A stretch of 64,000 nucleotides of DNA. Origin: Congeria kusceri. Taxonomy: Eukaryota; Mollusca; Bivalvia; Myida; Dreissenidae. Below the pieces are notes generated by a model. It had not been told where the DNA came from and ran no database searches. It saw only the letters and a program-made list of their open reading frames with translations. The stretch covers positions 26,132,364 to 26,196,363 of the forward strand of contig CM051028.1 of NCBI GenBank assembly GCA_027627225.1, written 5' to 3'. Position numbers and translations under genes: made by a program. Position 1 is the first letter of the stretch. Each line of letters opens with the position of its first letter. Positions 10,808-23,292 of this stretch are shown here, piece by piece.

Positions 10808-11084
10808 TAACGCTTGTAGTAGTAGTAGTAGTAGGATAACGCTGGCTATTCGCCTTTCTTGTTCTGGAGAGTTGTCTGATGGCTATACGCCTGTTGTTTG
10901 GTTTTAAAAGTCGCCTATTATTCTTAATTTCGTTTTAATACTTAAAAACAAGATTGTACAAAACGCGTAAGGTTCATAGAAATAATACCCGCGGTTTTCG
11001 ACTTTATTTTTGTATCTGGAGTGTTGTTCGACGGCAATCCGGCCATTGTCTGGTTTTCAAAGTAGTAGTAGTAGTATAACGCTT

Positions 11085-11124
<40 letters not shown>

Positions 11125-11596
11125 GATAACGCTGGCTATTCGCCTTTCTTGTTCTGGAGAGTTGTCTGATGGCTATACGCCTGTTGTTTGGTTTTAAAAG
11201 TCGCCAAGTATTCTTAATTTCGTTTTAATACTTAAAAACAAGATTGTACAAAACGCGTAAGGTTCATAGAAATAATACCCGCGGTTTTCGACTTTATTTT
11301 TATATCTGGAGTGTTGTTCGACGGCCATCCGGCCATTGTCTGGTTTTCAAAGTCTCATTTTATATCCGCTGGCTAGCACAACCGATACAGTTGAATACTA
11401 CAATAACAGTACTAAAAAGTGAAGTAATCGGGCGGGAGTCATGAAACTGCCTTATAACAAATCGTTTCTACGTTTTATTTAAGATATAGCACAACCGATA
11501 CATGTTAATACTATAAAAAGAGAACTCACAAGTGGAGTCATTTGGTTTATGGAGGAGATATTTTCTAGTACTTTTTTGGCGAAAAGCCGGACTTTG

Positions 11597-12223
11597 CTAC
11601 CAATGTGTATGTCGGACATCAATTCCACTGTCTTTGAGTGTTTGTATTGCACGATTTTGATCAGTCATATAGAAAACTTGTGTGTATCCGACAAAAACGG
11701 TATATTGGGTTTTGCTGTCGAACTGTTTTAATAGTTCGGCACAAAGATGAGAATCCAGTGTACAAGGTATGTAATGGCTGTATATCAACAAACACGGCCT
11801 ATTCGAAACACCACATTTGTTACGAAACGACATCTCCATGTTTGCCAAAAATGTATTTTTCTCTGTTTTATATGACTCAGGTGCGAAGTCCCGTCGAAGT
11901 CTTCCGTCCGGATCTACAAGTCTTGCTTCACCATGAAGGCAATTATTTCTGCAATACAAGATTCTGTTTTTAATAAAATATCCCTCCGTTATGTTTATTT
12001 GCGTTAGTGGCTTTGACTCTAACCATTTAATGTAGTCACTGAAATCTGCCATGACAGCTAAGTCATTTCTCTTTAATTCTTCTTCTGACATCAGGCACGC
12101 CACAATAAATTGCCTTTTGTGAAAGTCTACGTCGTTGATAACTTTTCTATATAAGTTGTTCGCTTTTCTTCCAATCCTGCACAAATGTTGTAGCGCTCTG
12201 TATACTGAGTCGTCTGTGGACAT
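11597..12223 (-). CDS. Deaminase-like ORF, full length, ATG
   Basis: 208 codons. It has D for V after the PC..C helix (QFDSK) and the VFVGYT variant strand. Zinc-motif residues are intact. (TAG)n lies directly upstream. Confidence 0.55.
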   Translation of the reverse strand: MSTDDSVYRALQHLCRIGRKANNLYRKVINDVDFHKRQFIVACLMSEEELKRNDLAVMADFSDYIKWLESKPLTQINITEGYFIKNRILYCRNNCLHGEARLVDPDGRLRRDFAPESYKTEKNTFLANMEMSFRNKCGVSNRPCLLIYSHYIPCTLDSHLCAELLKQFDSKTQYTVFVGYTQVFYMTDQNRAIQTLKDSGIDVRHTHW

Positions 12224-12226
12224 AGT

Positions 12227-12258
<32 letters not shown>

Positions 12259-13029
12259 TAACGCTTGTAGTAGTTGTAGTAGTAGGATAACGCTGGCTAT
12301 TCGCCTTTCTTGTTCTGGAGAGTTGTCTGATGGCTATACGCCTGTTGTTTGGTTTTAAAAGTCGCCTATTATTCTTAATTTCGTTTTAATACTTAAAAAC
12401 AAGATTGTACAAAACGCGTAAGGTTCATAGAAATAATACCCGCGGTTTTCGACTTTATTTTTGTATCTGGAGTGTTGTTCGACGGCTATCCGGCCATTGT
12501 CTGGTTTTCAAAGTAGTAGTAGTAGTATAACGCTTGTAGTAGTAGTAGTAGTAGTAGGATAACGCTGGCTATTCGCCTTTCTTGTTCTGGAGAGTTGTCT
12601 GATGGCTATACGCCTGTTGTTTGGTTTTAAAAGTCGCCAAGTATTCTTAATTTCGTTTTAATACTTAAAAACAAGATTGTACAAAACGCGTAAGGTTCAT
12701 AGAAATAATACCCGCGGTTTTCGACTTTATTTTTATATCTGGAGTGTTGTTCGACGGCCATCCGGCCATTGTCTGGTTTTCAAAGTCTCATTTTATATCC
12801 GCTGGCTAGCACAACCGATACAGTTGAATACTACAATAACAGTACTAAAAAGTGAAGTAATCGGGCGGGAGTCATGAAACTGCCTTATAACAAATCGTTT
12901 CTACGTTTTATTTAAGATATAGCACAACCGATACATGTTAATACTATAAAAACAGAACTCACAAGTGGAGTCATTTGGTTTATGGAGAAGATTTTTTCTA
13001 GTACTTTTTTGGCGAAAAGCCGGACTTTG

Positions 13030-13656
13030 CTACCAATGTGTATGTCGGACATCAATTCCACTGTCTTTGAGTGTTTGTATTGCACGATTTTGATCAGTCA
13101 TATAGAAAACTTGTGTGTATCCGACAAAAACGGTATATTGGGTTTTGCTGACGAACTGTTTTAATAGTTCGGCACAAAGATGAAAATCCAGTGTACAAGG
13201 TATGTAATGGCTGTATATCAACAAACACGGCCTATTCGAAACACCACATTTGTTACGAAACGACATCTCCATGTTTGCCAAAAATGTATTTTTCTCTGTT
13301 TTATATGACTCAGGTGCGAAGTCCCGTCGAAGTCTTCCGTCCGGATATACAAGTCTTGCTTCACCATGAAGGCAATTATTTCTGCAATACAAGATTCTGT
13401 TTTTAATAAAATATCCCTCCGTTATGTTTATTTGCGTTAGTGGCTTTGACTCTAACCATTTAATGTAGTCACTGAAATCTGCCATGACAGCTAAGTCATT
13501 TCTCTTTAATTCTTCTTCTGACATCAGGCACGCCACAATAAATTGCCTTTTGTGAAAGTCTACGTCGTTGATAACTTTTCTATATAAGTTGTTCGCTTTT
13601 CTTCCAATCCTGCACAAATGTTGTAGCGCTCTGTACACTGAGTCGTCTGTGGACAT
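13030..13656 (-). CDS. Deaminase-like ORF, full length, F inside PC-x6-C
   Basis: 208 codons with ATG. Variants are VYPDG, VFVGYT and, unusually, F for S within the PC-x6-C spacer (TLDFHL). The zinc ligands themselves are unchanged. It pairs with the copy at 36140 as part of a dispersed duplication. Confidence 0.55.
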   Translation of the reverse strand: MSTDDSVYRALQHLCRIGRKANNLYRKVINDVDFHKRQFIVACLMSEEELKRNDLAVMADFSDYIKWLESKPLTQINITEGYFIKNRILYCRNNCLHGEARLVYPDGRLRRDFAPESYKTEKNTFLANMEMSFRNKCGVSNRPCLLIYSHYIPCTLDFHLCAELLKQFVSKTQYTVFVGYTQVFYMTDQNRAIQTLKDSGIDVRHTHW

Positions 13657-13659
13657 AGT

Positions 13660-13694
<35 letters not shown>

Positions 13695-14465
13695 TAACGC
13701 TTGTAGTAGTAGTAGTAGTAGGATAACGCTGGCTATTCGCCTTTCTTGTTCTGGAGAGTTGTCTGATGGCTATACGCCTGTTGTTTGGTTTTAAAAGTCG
13801 CCTATTATTCTTAATTTCGTTTTAATACTTAAAAACAAGATTGTACAAAACGCGTAAGGTTCATAGAAATAATACCCGCGGTTTTCGACTTTATTTTTGT
13901 ATCTGGAGTGTTGTTCGACGGCAATCCGGCCATTGTCTGGTTTTCAAAGTAGTAGTAGTAGTATAACGCTTGTAGTAGTAGTAGTAGTAGTAGGATAACG
14001 CTGGCTATTCGCCTTTCTTGTTCTGGAGAGTTGTCTGATGGCTATACGCCTGTTGTTTGGTTTTAAAAGTCGCCAAGTATTCTTAATTTCGTTTTAATAC
14101 TTAAAAACAAGATTGTACAAAACGCGTAAGGTTCATAGAAATAATACCCGCGGTTTTCGACTTTATTTTTATATCTGGAGTGTTGTTCGACGGCCATCCG
14201 GCCATTGTCTGGTTTTCAAAGTCTCATTTTATATCCGCTGGCTAGCACAACCGATACTGTTGAATACTACAATAACAGTACTAAAAAGTGAAGTAATCGG
14301 GCGGGAGTCATGAAACTGCCTTATAACAAATCGTTTCTACGTTTTATTTAAGATATAGCACAATCGATACATGTTAATACTATAAAAACAGAACTCACAA
14401 GTGGAGTCATTTGGTTTATGGTGGAGATTTTTTCTAGTACTTTTTTGGCGAAAAGCCGGACTTTG

Positions 14466-14970
14466 CTACCAATGTGTATGTCGGACATCAATTCCACTGT
14501 CTTTGAGTGTTTGTATTGCACGATTTTGATCAGTCATATAGAAAACTTGTGTGTATTGGACAATAACGGTATATTGGGTTTTGCTGACGAACTGTTTTAA
14601 TAGTTCGGCACAAAGATGAGAATCCAGTGTAAGGTATGTAATGGCTGTATATCAACAAACACGGCCTATTCGAAACACCACATTTGTTACGAAACGACAT
14701 CTCCATGTTTGCCAAAAATGTATTTTTCTCTGTTTTATATGACTCAGGTGCGAAGTCCCGTCGAAGTCTTCCGTCCGGATCTACAAGTCTTGCTTCACCA
14801 TGAAGGCAATTATTTCTGCAATACAAGATTCTGTTTTTAATAAAATATCCCTCCGTTATGTTTATTTGCGTTAGTGGCTTTGACTCTAACCATTTAATGT
14901 AGTCACTGAAATCTGCCATGACAGCTAAGTCATTTCTCTTTAATTCTTCTTCTGACATCAGGCACGCCAC
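14466..14970 (-). pseudogene. Deaminase-like copy broken by 2-bp deletion in the PC motif
   Basis: A 2-bp deletion at about 14630/14631 (gtgtaagg in place of gtgtacaagg) falls inside the codons of the PC motif, so the first zinc-binding cysteine is lost and the frame shifts; the open frame then ends at 14530. The upstream end is S1-type. The identical deletion occurs at 37573-38197. Confidence 0.75.
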
Positions 14971-15489
14971 AATAAATTGCCTTTTGTGAAAGTCTACGTC
15001 GTTGATAACTTTTCTAGTATAACGCTGGCTATTCGCCTTTCTTGTTCTGGAGAGTTGTCTGATGGCTATACGCCTGTTGTTTGGTTTTAAAAGTCGCCAA
15101 GTATTCTTAATTTCGTTTTAATACTTAAAAACAAGATTGTACAAAACGCGTAAGGTTCATAGAAATAATACCCGCGGTTTTCGACTTTATTTTTGTATCT
15201 GGAGTGTTGTTCGACGGCTATCCGGCTATTGTCTGGTTTTCAAAGTCTCATTTTATATCCGCTGGCTAGCACAACCGATACTGTTGAATACTACAATAAC
15301 AGTACTAAAAAGTGAAGTAATCGGGCGGGAGTCATGAAACTGCCTTATAACAAATCGTTTCTACGTTTTATTTAAGATATAGCACAACCGATACATGTTA
15401 ATACTATAAAAAGAGAACTCACAAGTGGAGTCATTTGGTTTATGGAGGAGATTTTTTCTAGTACTTTTTTGGCGAAAAGCCGGACTTTG

Positions 15490-16116
15490 CTACCAATGTG
15501 TATGTCGGACATCAATTCCACTGTCTTTGAGTGTTTGTATTGCACGATTTTGATCAGTCATATAGAAAACTTGTGTGTATCCGACAATAACGGTATATTG
15601 GGTTTTGCTGACGAACTGTTTTAATAGTTCGGCACAAAGATGAGAATCCAGTGTACAAGGTATGTAATGGCTGTATATCAACAAACACGGCCTATTCGAA
15701 ACACCACATTTATTACGAAACGACATCTCCATGTTTGCCAAAAATGTATTTTTCTCTGTTTTATATGACTCAGGTGCGAAGTCCCGTCGAAGTCTTCCGT
15801 CCGGATCTACAAGTCTTGCTTCACCATGAAGGCAATTATTTCTGCAATACAAGATTCTGTTTTTAATAAAATATCCCTCCGTTATGTTTATTTGCGTTAG
15901 TGGCTTTGACTCTAACCATTTAATGTAGTCACTGAAATCTGCCATGACAGCTAAGTCATTTCTCTTTAATTCTTCTTCTGACATCAGGCACGCCACGATA
16001 AATTGCCTTTTGTGAAAGTCTACGTCGTTGATAACTTTTCTATATAAGTTGTTCGCTTTTCTTCCAATCCTGCACAAATGTTGTAGCGCTCTGTATACTG
16101 AGTCGTCTGTGGACAT
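15490..16116 (-). CDS. Putative AID/APOBEC-like zinc deaminase, reference full-length copy
   Basis: 208 codons, ATG at 16116, stop at 15490. This copy carries the array consensus. Visible features: a basic, helix-prone N-terminus (about residues 1-40); HGE at about residue 97, followed by A-R-L-V; a hydrophobic strand L-L-I-Y-S-H-Y-I running into PCTLDSHLC (PC-x6-C, about residues 152-160); helix AELLKQF; strand YTVIVGYTQVFY; helix NRAIQTLKDSG; terminal strand IDVRHTHW. That order (HxE, strand, PC..C helix, strand, helix, strand) is the deaminase fold with the AID/APOBEC topology. H, C and C would bind zinc and E would be the proton shuttle. The 53-residue spacing from E to PC is longer than the roughly 25-30 usual for vertebrate AID/APOBEC, and no clear helix follows HGE, so the assignment is an inference. 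Substrate (DNA, RNA or free nucleoside) cannot be told. No signal peptide or membrane segment is seen. Confidence 0.6.
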   Translation of the reverse strand: MSTDDSVYRALQHLCRIGRKANNLYRKVINDVDFHKRQFIVACLMSEEELKRNDLAVMADFSDYIKWLESKPLTQINITEGYFIKNRILYCRNNCLHGEARLVDPDGRLRRDFAPESYKTEKNTFLANMEMSFRNKCGVSNRPCLLIYSHYIPCTLDSHLCAELLKQFVSKTQYTVIVGYTQVFYMTDQNRAIQTLKDSGIDVRHTHW

Positions 16117-16952
16117 AGTAAGTAGAAGTATAACGCTGGCTATTCGCCTTTCTTGTTCTGGAGAGTTGTCTGATGGCTATGCGCCTGTTGTTTGGTTTTA
16201 AAAGTCGCCAAGTAGAAGTATAACGCTGGCTATTCGCCTTTCTTGTTCTGGAGAGTTGTCTGATGGCTATACGCCTGTTGTTTGGTTTTAAAAGTCGCCA
16301 AGTATTCTTAATTTCGTTTTAATACTTAAAAACAAGATTGTACAAAACGCGTAAGGTTCATAGAAATAATACCCGCGGTTTTCGACTTTATTTTTGTATC
16401 TGGAGTGTTGTTCGACGGCTATCCGGCCATTGTCTGGTTTTCAAAGTAGTAGTAGTAGTATAAGGCTTGTAGTAGAAGTATAACGCTGGCTATTCGCCTT
16501 TCTTGTTCTGGAGAGTTGTCTGATGGCTATACGCCTGTTGTTTGGTTTTAAAAAGTCGCCAAGTATTCTTAATTTCGTTTTAATACTTAAAAACAAGATT
16601 GTACAAAACGCGTAAGTTTCATAGAAATAATACCCGCGGTTTTCGACTTTATTTTTGTATCTGGAGTGTTGTTCGACGGCAATCCGGCTATTGTCTGGTT
16701 TTCAAAGTCTCATTTTATATCCGCTGGCTAGCACAACCGATACTGTTGAATACTACAATTTACAGTACTAAAAAGTGAAGTAATCGGGCGGGAGTCATGA
16801 AACTGCCTTATAACAAATCGTTTCTACGTTTTATTTAAGATATAGCACAACCGATACATGTTAATACTATAAAAAGAGAACTCACAAGTGGAGTCATTTG
16901 GTTTATGGAGAAGATTTTTTCTAGTACTTTTTTGGCGAAAAGCCGGACTTTG

Positions 16953-17583
16953 CTACCAATGTGTATGTCGGACATCAATTCCACTGTCTTTGAGTGTTTG
17001 TATTGCACGATTTTGATCAGTCATATAGAAAACTTGTGTGTATCCGACAATAACGGTATATTGGGTTTTGCTGACGAACTGTTTTAATAGTTCGGCACAA
17101 AGATGAGAATCCAGTGTACAAGGTATGTAATGGCTGTATATCAACAAACACGGCCTATTCGAAACACCACTTTTATTACGAAACGACATCTCCATGTTTG
17201 CCAAAAATGTATTTTTCTCTGTTTTATATGACTCAGGTGCGAAGTCCCGTCGAAGTCTTCCGTCCGGATCTACAAGTCTTGCTTCACCATGAAGGCAATT
17301 ATTTCTGCAATACAAGATTCTGTTTTTAATAAAATATCCCTCCGTTATGTTTATTTGCGTTAGTGGCTTTGACTCTAACCATTTAATGTAGTCACTGAAA
17401 TCTGCCATGACAGCTAAGTCATTTCTCTTTAATTCTTCTTCTGACATCAGGCACGCCACAATAAATTGCCTTTTGTGAAAGTCTACGTCGTTGATAACTT
17501 TTCTATATAAGTTGTTCGCTTTTCTTCCAATCCTTCCTGCACAAATGTTGTAGCGCTCTGTATACTGAGTCGTCTGTGGACAT
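16953..17583 (-). pseudogene. Deaminase-like copy with 4-bp insertion near 5' end
   Basis: The ATG-type 5' end is present (ATG at 17583), but a 4-bp insertion at about 17532-17536 (ccttcctgc in place of cctgc) shifts the frame after about 16 codons. Downstream the 168-codon body (16953-17459) is open with intact motifs and S for C in NKSGVS. Its duplicate at 22018 lacks the insertion. Confidence 0.65.
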
Positions 17584-18231
17584 AGTAAGTAGAAGTATAA
17601 CGCTGGCTATTCGCCTTTCTTGTTCTGGAGAGTTGTCTGATGGATAAACGCCTGTTGTTTGGTTTTAAAAGTCGTAGTATAACGCTGGCTATTCGCCTTT
17701 CTTGTTCTGGAGAGTTGTCTGATGGCTATACGCCTGTTGTTTGATTTTAAAAGTCGTAGTATAACGCTGGCTATTCGCCTTTCATGTTCTGGAGAGTTGT
17801 CTGATGGCTATACGCCTGTTGTTTGGTTTTAAAAGTCGCCAAGTATTCTTAATTTCGTTTTAATACTTAAAAACAAGATTGTACAAAACGCGTAAGGTTC
17901 ATAGAAATAATACCCGCGGTTTTCGACTTTATTTTTGTATCTGGAGTGTTGTTCGACGGCTATCCGGCTATTGTCTGGTTTTCAAAGTCTCATTTTATAT
18001 CCGCTGGCTAGCACAACCGATACTGTTGAATACTACAATAACAGTACTAAAAAGTGAAGTAATCGGGCGGGAGTCATGAAACTGCCTTATAACAAATCGT
18101 TTCTACGTTTTATTTAAGATATAGCACAACCGATACATGTTAATACTATAAAAACAGAACTCACAAGTGGAGTCATTTGGTTTATGGAGAAGATTTTTTC
18201 TAGTACTTTTTTGGCGAAAAGCCGGACTTTG

Positions 18232-18738
18232 CTACCAATGTGTATGTCGGACATCAATTCCACTGTCTTTGAGTGTTTGTATTGCACGATTTTGATCAGT
18301 CATATAGAAAACTTGTGTGTATCCGACAATAACGGTATATTGGGTTTTGCTGACGAACTGTTTTAATAGTTCGGCACAAAGATGAGAATCCAGTGTACAA
18401 GGTATGTAATGGCTGTATATCAACAAACACGGCCTATTCGAAACACCACATTTATTACGAAACGACATCTCCATGTTTGCCAAAAATGTATTTTTCTCTG
18501 TTTTATATGACTCAGGTGCGAAGTCCCGTCGAAGTCTTCCGTCCGGATCTACAAGTCTTGCTTCACCATGAAGGCAATTATTTCTGCAATACAAGATTCT
18601 GTTTTTAATAAAATATCCCTCCGTTATGTTTATTTGCGTTAGTGGCTTTGACTCTAACCATTTAATGTAGTCACTGAAATCTGCCATGACAGCTAAGTCA
18701 TTTCTCTTTAATTCTTCTTCTGACATCAGGCACGCCAC
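18232..18738 (-). CDS. Deaminase-like ORF, S1-type
   Basis: Consensus protein body with intact motifs. The 5' end is joined to S1 with the frame still open. Third member of the left four-gene block; duplicate at 23293. Confidence 0.55.
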   Translation of the reverse strand: MACLMSEEELKRNDLAVMADFSDYIKWLESKPLTQINITEGYFIKNRILYCRNNCLHGEARLVDPDGRLRRDFAPESYKTEKNTFLANMEMSFRNKCGVSNRPCLLIYSHYIPCTLDSHLCAELLKQFVSKTQYTVIVGYTQVFYMTDQNRAIQTLKDSGIDVRHTHW

Positions 18739-19529
18739 GATAAATTGCCTTTTGTGAAAGTCTACGTCGTTGATAACTTTTCTAGTATAACGCTGGCTAT
18801 TCGCCTTTCTTGTTCTGGAGAGTTGTCTGATGGCTATACGCCTGTTGTTTGGTTTTAAAAGTCGCCTATTATTCTTAATTTCGTTTTAATACTTAAAAAC
18901 AAGATTGTACAAAACGCGTAAGGTTCATAGAAATAATACCCGCGGTTTTCGACTTTATTTTTGTATCTGGCGTGTTGTTCGACGGCAATCCGGCCATTGT
19001 CTGGTTTTCAAAGTAGTAGTAGTAGTATAACGCTTGTAGTAGTAGTAGTAGTAGTAGGATAACGCTGGCTATTCGCCTTTCTTGTTCTGGAGAGTTGTCT
19101 GATGGCTATACGCCTGTTGTTTGGTTTTAAAAGTCGCCAAGTATTCTTAATTTCGTTTTAATACTTAAAAACAAGATTGTACAAAACGCGTAAGGTTCAT
19201 AGAAATAATACCCGCGGTTTTCGACTTTATTTTTATATCTGGAGTGTTGTTCGACGGCCATCCGGCCATTGTCTGGTTTTCAAAGTCTCATTTTATATCC
19301 GCTGGCTAGCACAACCGATACAGTTGAATACTACAATAACAGTACTAAAAAGTGAAGTAATCGGGCGGGAGTCATGAAACTGCCTTATAACAAATCGTTT
19401 CTACGTTTTATTTAAGATATAGCACAACCGATACATGTTAATACTATAAAAACAGAACTCACAAGTGGAGTCATTTGGTTTATGGAGGAGATTTTTTCTA
19501 GTACTTTTTTGGCGAAAAGCCGGACTTTG

Positions 19530-20036
19530 CTACCAATGTGTATGTCGGACATCAATTCCACTGTCTTTGAGTGTTTGTATTGCACGATTTTGATCAGTCA
19601 TATAGAAAACTTGTGTGTATCCGACAAAAACGGTATATTGGGTTTTGCTGACGAACTGTTTTAATAGTTCGGCACAAAGATGAGAATCCAGTGTACAAGG
19701 TATGTAATGGCTGTATATCAACAAACACGGCCTATTCGAAACACCACATTTGTTACGAAACGACATCTCCATGTTTGCCAAAAATGTATTTTTCTCTGTT
19801 TTATATGACTCAGGTGCGAAGTCCCGTCGAAGTCTTCCGTCCGGATCTACAAGTCTTGCTTCACCATGAAGGCAATTATTTCTGCAATACAAGATTCTGT
19901 TTTTAATAAAATATCCCTCCGTTATGTTTATTTGCGTTAGTGGCTTTGACTCTAACCATTTAATGTAGTCACTGAAATCTGCCATGACAGCTAAGTCATT
20001 TCTCTTTAATTCTTCTTCTGACATCAGGCACGCCAC
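19530..20036 (-). CDS. Deaminase-like ORF, S1-type, VFVGYT variant
   Basis: Fourth member of the left four-gene block. Motifs intact. Its duplicate at 24591 has the same body but the ATG-type 5' end, which places the right edge of the duplicated block within the 5' part of this gene. Confidence 0.55.
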   Translation of the reverse strand: MACLMSEEELKRNDLAVMADFSDYIKWLESKPLTQINITEGYFIKNRILYCRNNCLHGEARLVDPDGRLRRDFAPESYKTEKNTFLANMEMSFRNKCGVSNRPCLLIYSHYIPCTLDSHLCAELLKQFVSKTQYTVFVGYTQVFYMTDQNRAIQTLKDSGIDVRHTHW

Positions 20037-20555
20037 AATAAATTGCCTTTTGTGAAAGTCTACGTCGTTGATAACTTTTCTAGTATAACGCTGGCTATTC
20101 GCCTTTCTTGTTCTGGAGAGTTGTCTGATGGCTATACGCCTGTTGTTTGGTTTTAAAAGTCGCCAAGTATTCTTAATTTCGTTTTAATACTTAAAAACAA
20201 GATTGTACAAAACGCGTAAGGTTCATAGAAATAATACCCGCGGTTTTCGACTTTATTTTTGTATCTGGAGTGTTGTTCGACGGCTATCCGGCTATTGTCT
20301 GGTTTTCAAAGTCTCATTTTATATCCGCTGGCTAGCACAACCGATACTGTTGAATACTACAATAACAGTACTAAAAAGTGAAGTAATCGGGCGGGAGTCA
20401 TGAAACTGCCTTATAACAAATCGTTTCTACGTTTTATTTAAGATATAGCACAACCGATACATGTTAATACTATAAAAAGAGAACTCACAAGTGGAGTCAT
20501 TTGGTTTATGGAGGAGATTTTTTCTAGTACTTTTTTGGCGAAAAGCCGGACTTTG

Positions 20556-21182
20556 CTACCAATGTGTATGTCGGACATCAATTCCACTGTCTTTGAGTGT
20601 TTGTATTGCACGATTTTGATCAGTCATATAGAAAACTTGTGTGTATCCGACAATAACGGTATATTGGGTTTTGCTGACGAACTGTTTTAATAGTTCGGCA
20701 CAAAGATGAGAATCCAGTGTACAAGGTATGTAATGGCTGTATATCAACAAACACGGCCTATTCGAAACACCACATTTATTACGAAACGACATCTCCATGT
20801 TTGCCAAAAATGTATTTTTCTCTGTTTTATATGACTCAGGTGCGAAGTCCCGTCGAAGTCTTCCGTCCGGATCTACAAGTCTTGCTTCACCATGAAGGCA
20901 ATTATTTCTGCAATACAAGATTCTGTTTTTAATAAAATATCCCTCCGTTATGTTTATTTGCGTTAGTGGCTTTGACTCTAACCATTTAATGTAGTCACTG
21001 AAATCTGCCATGACAGCTAAGTCATTTCTCTTTAATTCTTCTTCTGACATCAGGCACGCCACGATAAATTGCCTTTTGTGAAAGTCTACGTCGTTGATAA
21101 CTTTTCTATATAAGTTGTTCGCTTTTCTTCCAATCCTGCACAAATGTTGTAGCGCTCTGTATACTGAGTCGTCTGTGGACAT
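20556..21182 (-). CDS. Deaminase-like ORF, full length, duplicate of 15490
   Basis: Same 208-residue translation as the copy at 15490, 5066 bp away. ATG at 21182. First member of the right four-gene block. Confidence 0.6.
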   Translation of the reverse strand: MSTDDSVYRALQHLCRIGRKANNLYRKVINDVDFHKRQFIVACLMSEEELKRNDLAVMADFSDYIKWLESKPLTQINITEGYFIKNRILYCRNNCLHGEARLVDPDGRLRRDFAPESYKTEKNTFLANMEMSFRNKCGVSNRPCLLIYSHYIPCTLDSHLCAELLKQFVSKTQYTVIVGYTQVFYMTDQNRAIQTLKDSGIDVRHTHW

Positions 21183-22017
21183 AGTAAGTAGAAGTATAAC
21201 GCTGGCTATTCGCCTTTCTTGTTCTGGAGAGTTGTCTGATGGCTATGCGCCTGTTGTTTGGTTTTAAAAGTCGCCAAGTAGAAGTATAACGCTGGCTATT
21301 CGCCTTTCTTGTTCTGGAGAGTTGTCTGATGGCTATACGCCTGTTGTTTGGTTTTAAAAGTCGCCAAGTATTCTTAATTTCGTTTTAATACTTAAAAACA
21401 AGATTGTACAAAACGCGTAAGGTTCATAGAAATAATACCCGCGGTTTTCGACTTTATTTTTGTATCTGGAGTGTTGTTCGACGGCTATCCGGCCATTGTC
21501 TGGTTTTCAAAGTAGTAGTAGTAGTATAAGGCTTGTAGTAGAAGTATAACGCTGGCTATTCGCCTTTCTTGTTCTGGAGAGTTGTCTGATGGCTATACGC
21601 CTGTTGTTTGGTTTTAAAAGTCGCCAAGTATTCTTAATTTCGTTTTAATACTTAAAAACAAGATTGTACAAAACGCGTAAGTTTCATAGAAATAATACCC
21701 GCGGTTTTCGACTTTATTTTTGTATCTGGAGTGTTGTTCGACGGCAATCCGGCTATTGTCTGGTTTTCAAAGTCTCATTTTATATCCGCTGGCTAGCACA
21801 ACCGATACTGTTGAATACTACAATTTACAGTACTAAAAAGTGAAGTAATCGGGCGGGAGTCATGAAACTGCCTTATAACAAATCGTTTCTACGTTTTATT
21901 TAAGATATAGCACAACCGATACATGTTAATACTATAAAAAGAGAACTCACAAGTGGAGTCATTTGGTTTATGGAGAAGATTTTTTCTAGTACTTTTTTGG
22001 CGAAAAGCCGGACTTTG

Positions 22018-22644
22018 CTACCAATGTGTATGTCGGACATCAATTCCACTGTCTTTGAGTGTTTGTATTGCACGATTTTGATCAGTCATATAGAAAACTT
22101 GTGTGTATCCGACAATAACGGTATATTGGGTTTTGCTGACGAACTGTTTTAATAGTTCGGCACAAAGATGAGAATCCAGTGTACAAGGTATGTAATGGCT
22201 GTATATCAACAAACACGGCCTATTCGAAACACCACTTTTATTACGAAACGACATCTCCATGTTTGCCAAAAATGTATTTTTCTCTGTTTTATATGACTCA
22301 GGTGCGAAGTCCCGTCGAAGTCTTCCGTCCGGATCTACAAGTCTTGCTTCACCATGAAGGCAATTATTTCTGCAATACAAGATTCTGTTTTTAATAAAAT
22401 ATCCCTCCGTTATGTTTATTTGCGTTAGTGGCTTTGACTCTAACCATTTAATGTAGTCACTGAAATCTGCCATGACAGCTAAGTCATTTCTCTTTAATTC
22501 TTCTTCTGACATCAGGCACGCCACGATAAATTGCCTTTTGTGAAAGTCTACGTCGTTGATAACTTTTCTATATAAGTTGTTCGCTTTTCTTCCAATCCTG
22601 CACAAATGTTGTAGCGCTCTGTATACTGAGTCGTCTGTGGACAT
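22018..22644 (-). CDS. Deaminase-like ORF, full length, C-to-S variant
   Basis: 208 codons with ATG. Carries S in NKSGVS like its duplicate at 16953, but without the 4-bp insertion, so the frame is open throughout. That cysteine is not one of the proposed zinc ligands. Confidence 0.6.
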   Translation of the reverse strand: MSTDDSVYRALQHLCRIGRKANNLYRKVINDVDFHKRQFIVACLMSEEELKRNDLAVMADFSDYIKWLESKPLTQINITEGYFIKNRILYCRNNCLHGEARLVDPDGRLRRDFAPESYKTEKNTFLANMEMSFRNKSGVSNRPCLLIYSHYIPCTLDSHLCAELLKQFVSKTQYTVIVGYTQVFYMTDQNRAIQTLKDSGIDVRHTHW

Positions 22645-23292
22645 AGTAAGTAGAAGTATAACGCTGGCTATTCGCCTTTCTTGTTCTGGAGAGTTGTCTG
22701 ATGGATAAACGCCTGTTGTTTGGTTTTAAAAGTCGTAGTATAACGCTGGCTATTCGCCTTTCTTGTTCTGGAGAGTTGTCTGATGGCTATACGCCTGTTG
22801 TTTGATTTTAAAAGTCGTAGTATAACGCTGGCTATTCGCCTTTCATGTTCTGGAGAGTTGTCTGATGGCTATACGCCTGTTGTTTGGTTTTAAAAGTCGC
22901 CAAGTATTCTTAATTTCGTTTTAATACTTAAAAACAAGATTGTACAAAACGCGTAAGGTTCATAGAAATAATACCCGCGGTTTTCGACTTTATTTTTGTA
23001 TCTGGAGTGTTGTTCGACGGCTATCCGGCTATTGTCTGGTTTTCAAAGTCTCATTTTATATCCGCTGGCTAGCACAACCGATACTGTTGAATACTACAAT
23101 AACAGTACTAAAAAGTGAAGTAATCGGGCGGGAGTCATGAAACTGCCTTATAACAAATCGTTTCTACGTTTTATTTAAGATATAGCACAACCGATACATG
23201 TTAATACTATAAAAACAGAACTCACAAGTGGAGTCATTTGGTTTATGGAGAAGATTTTTTCTAGTACTTTTTTGGCGAAAAGCCGGACTTTG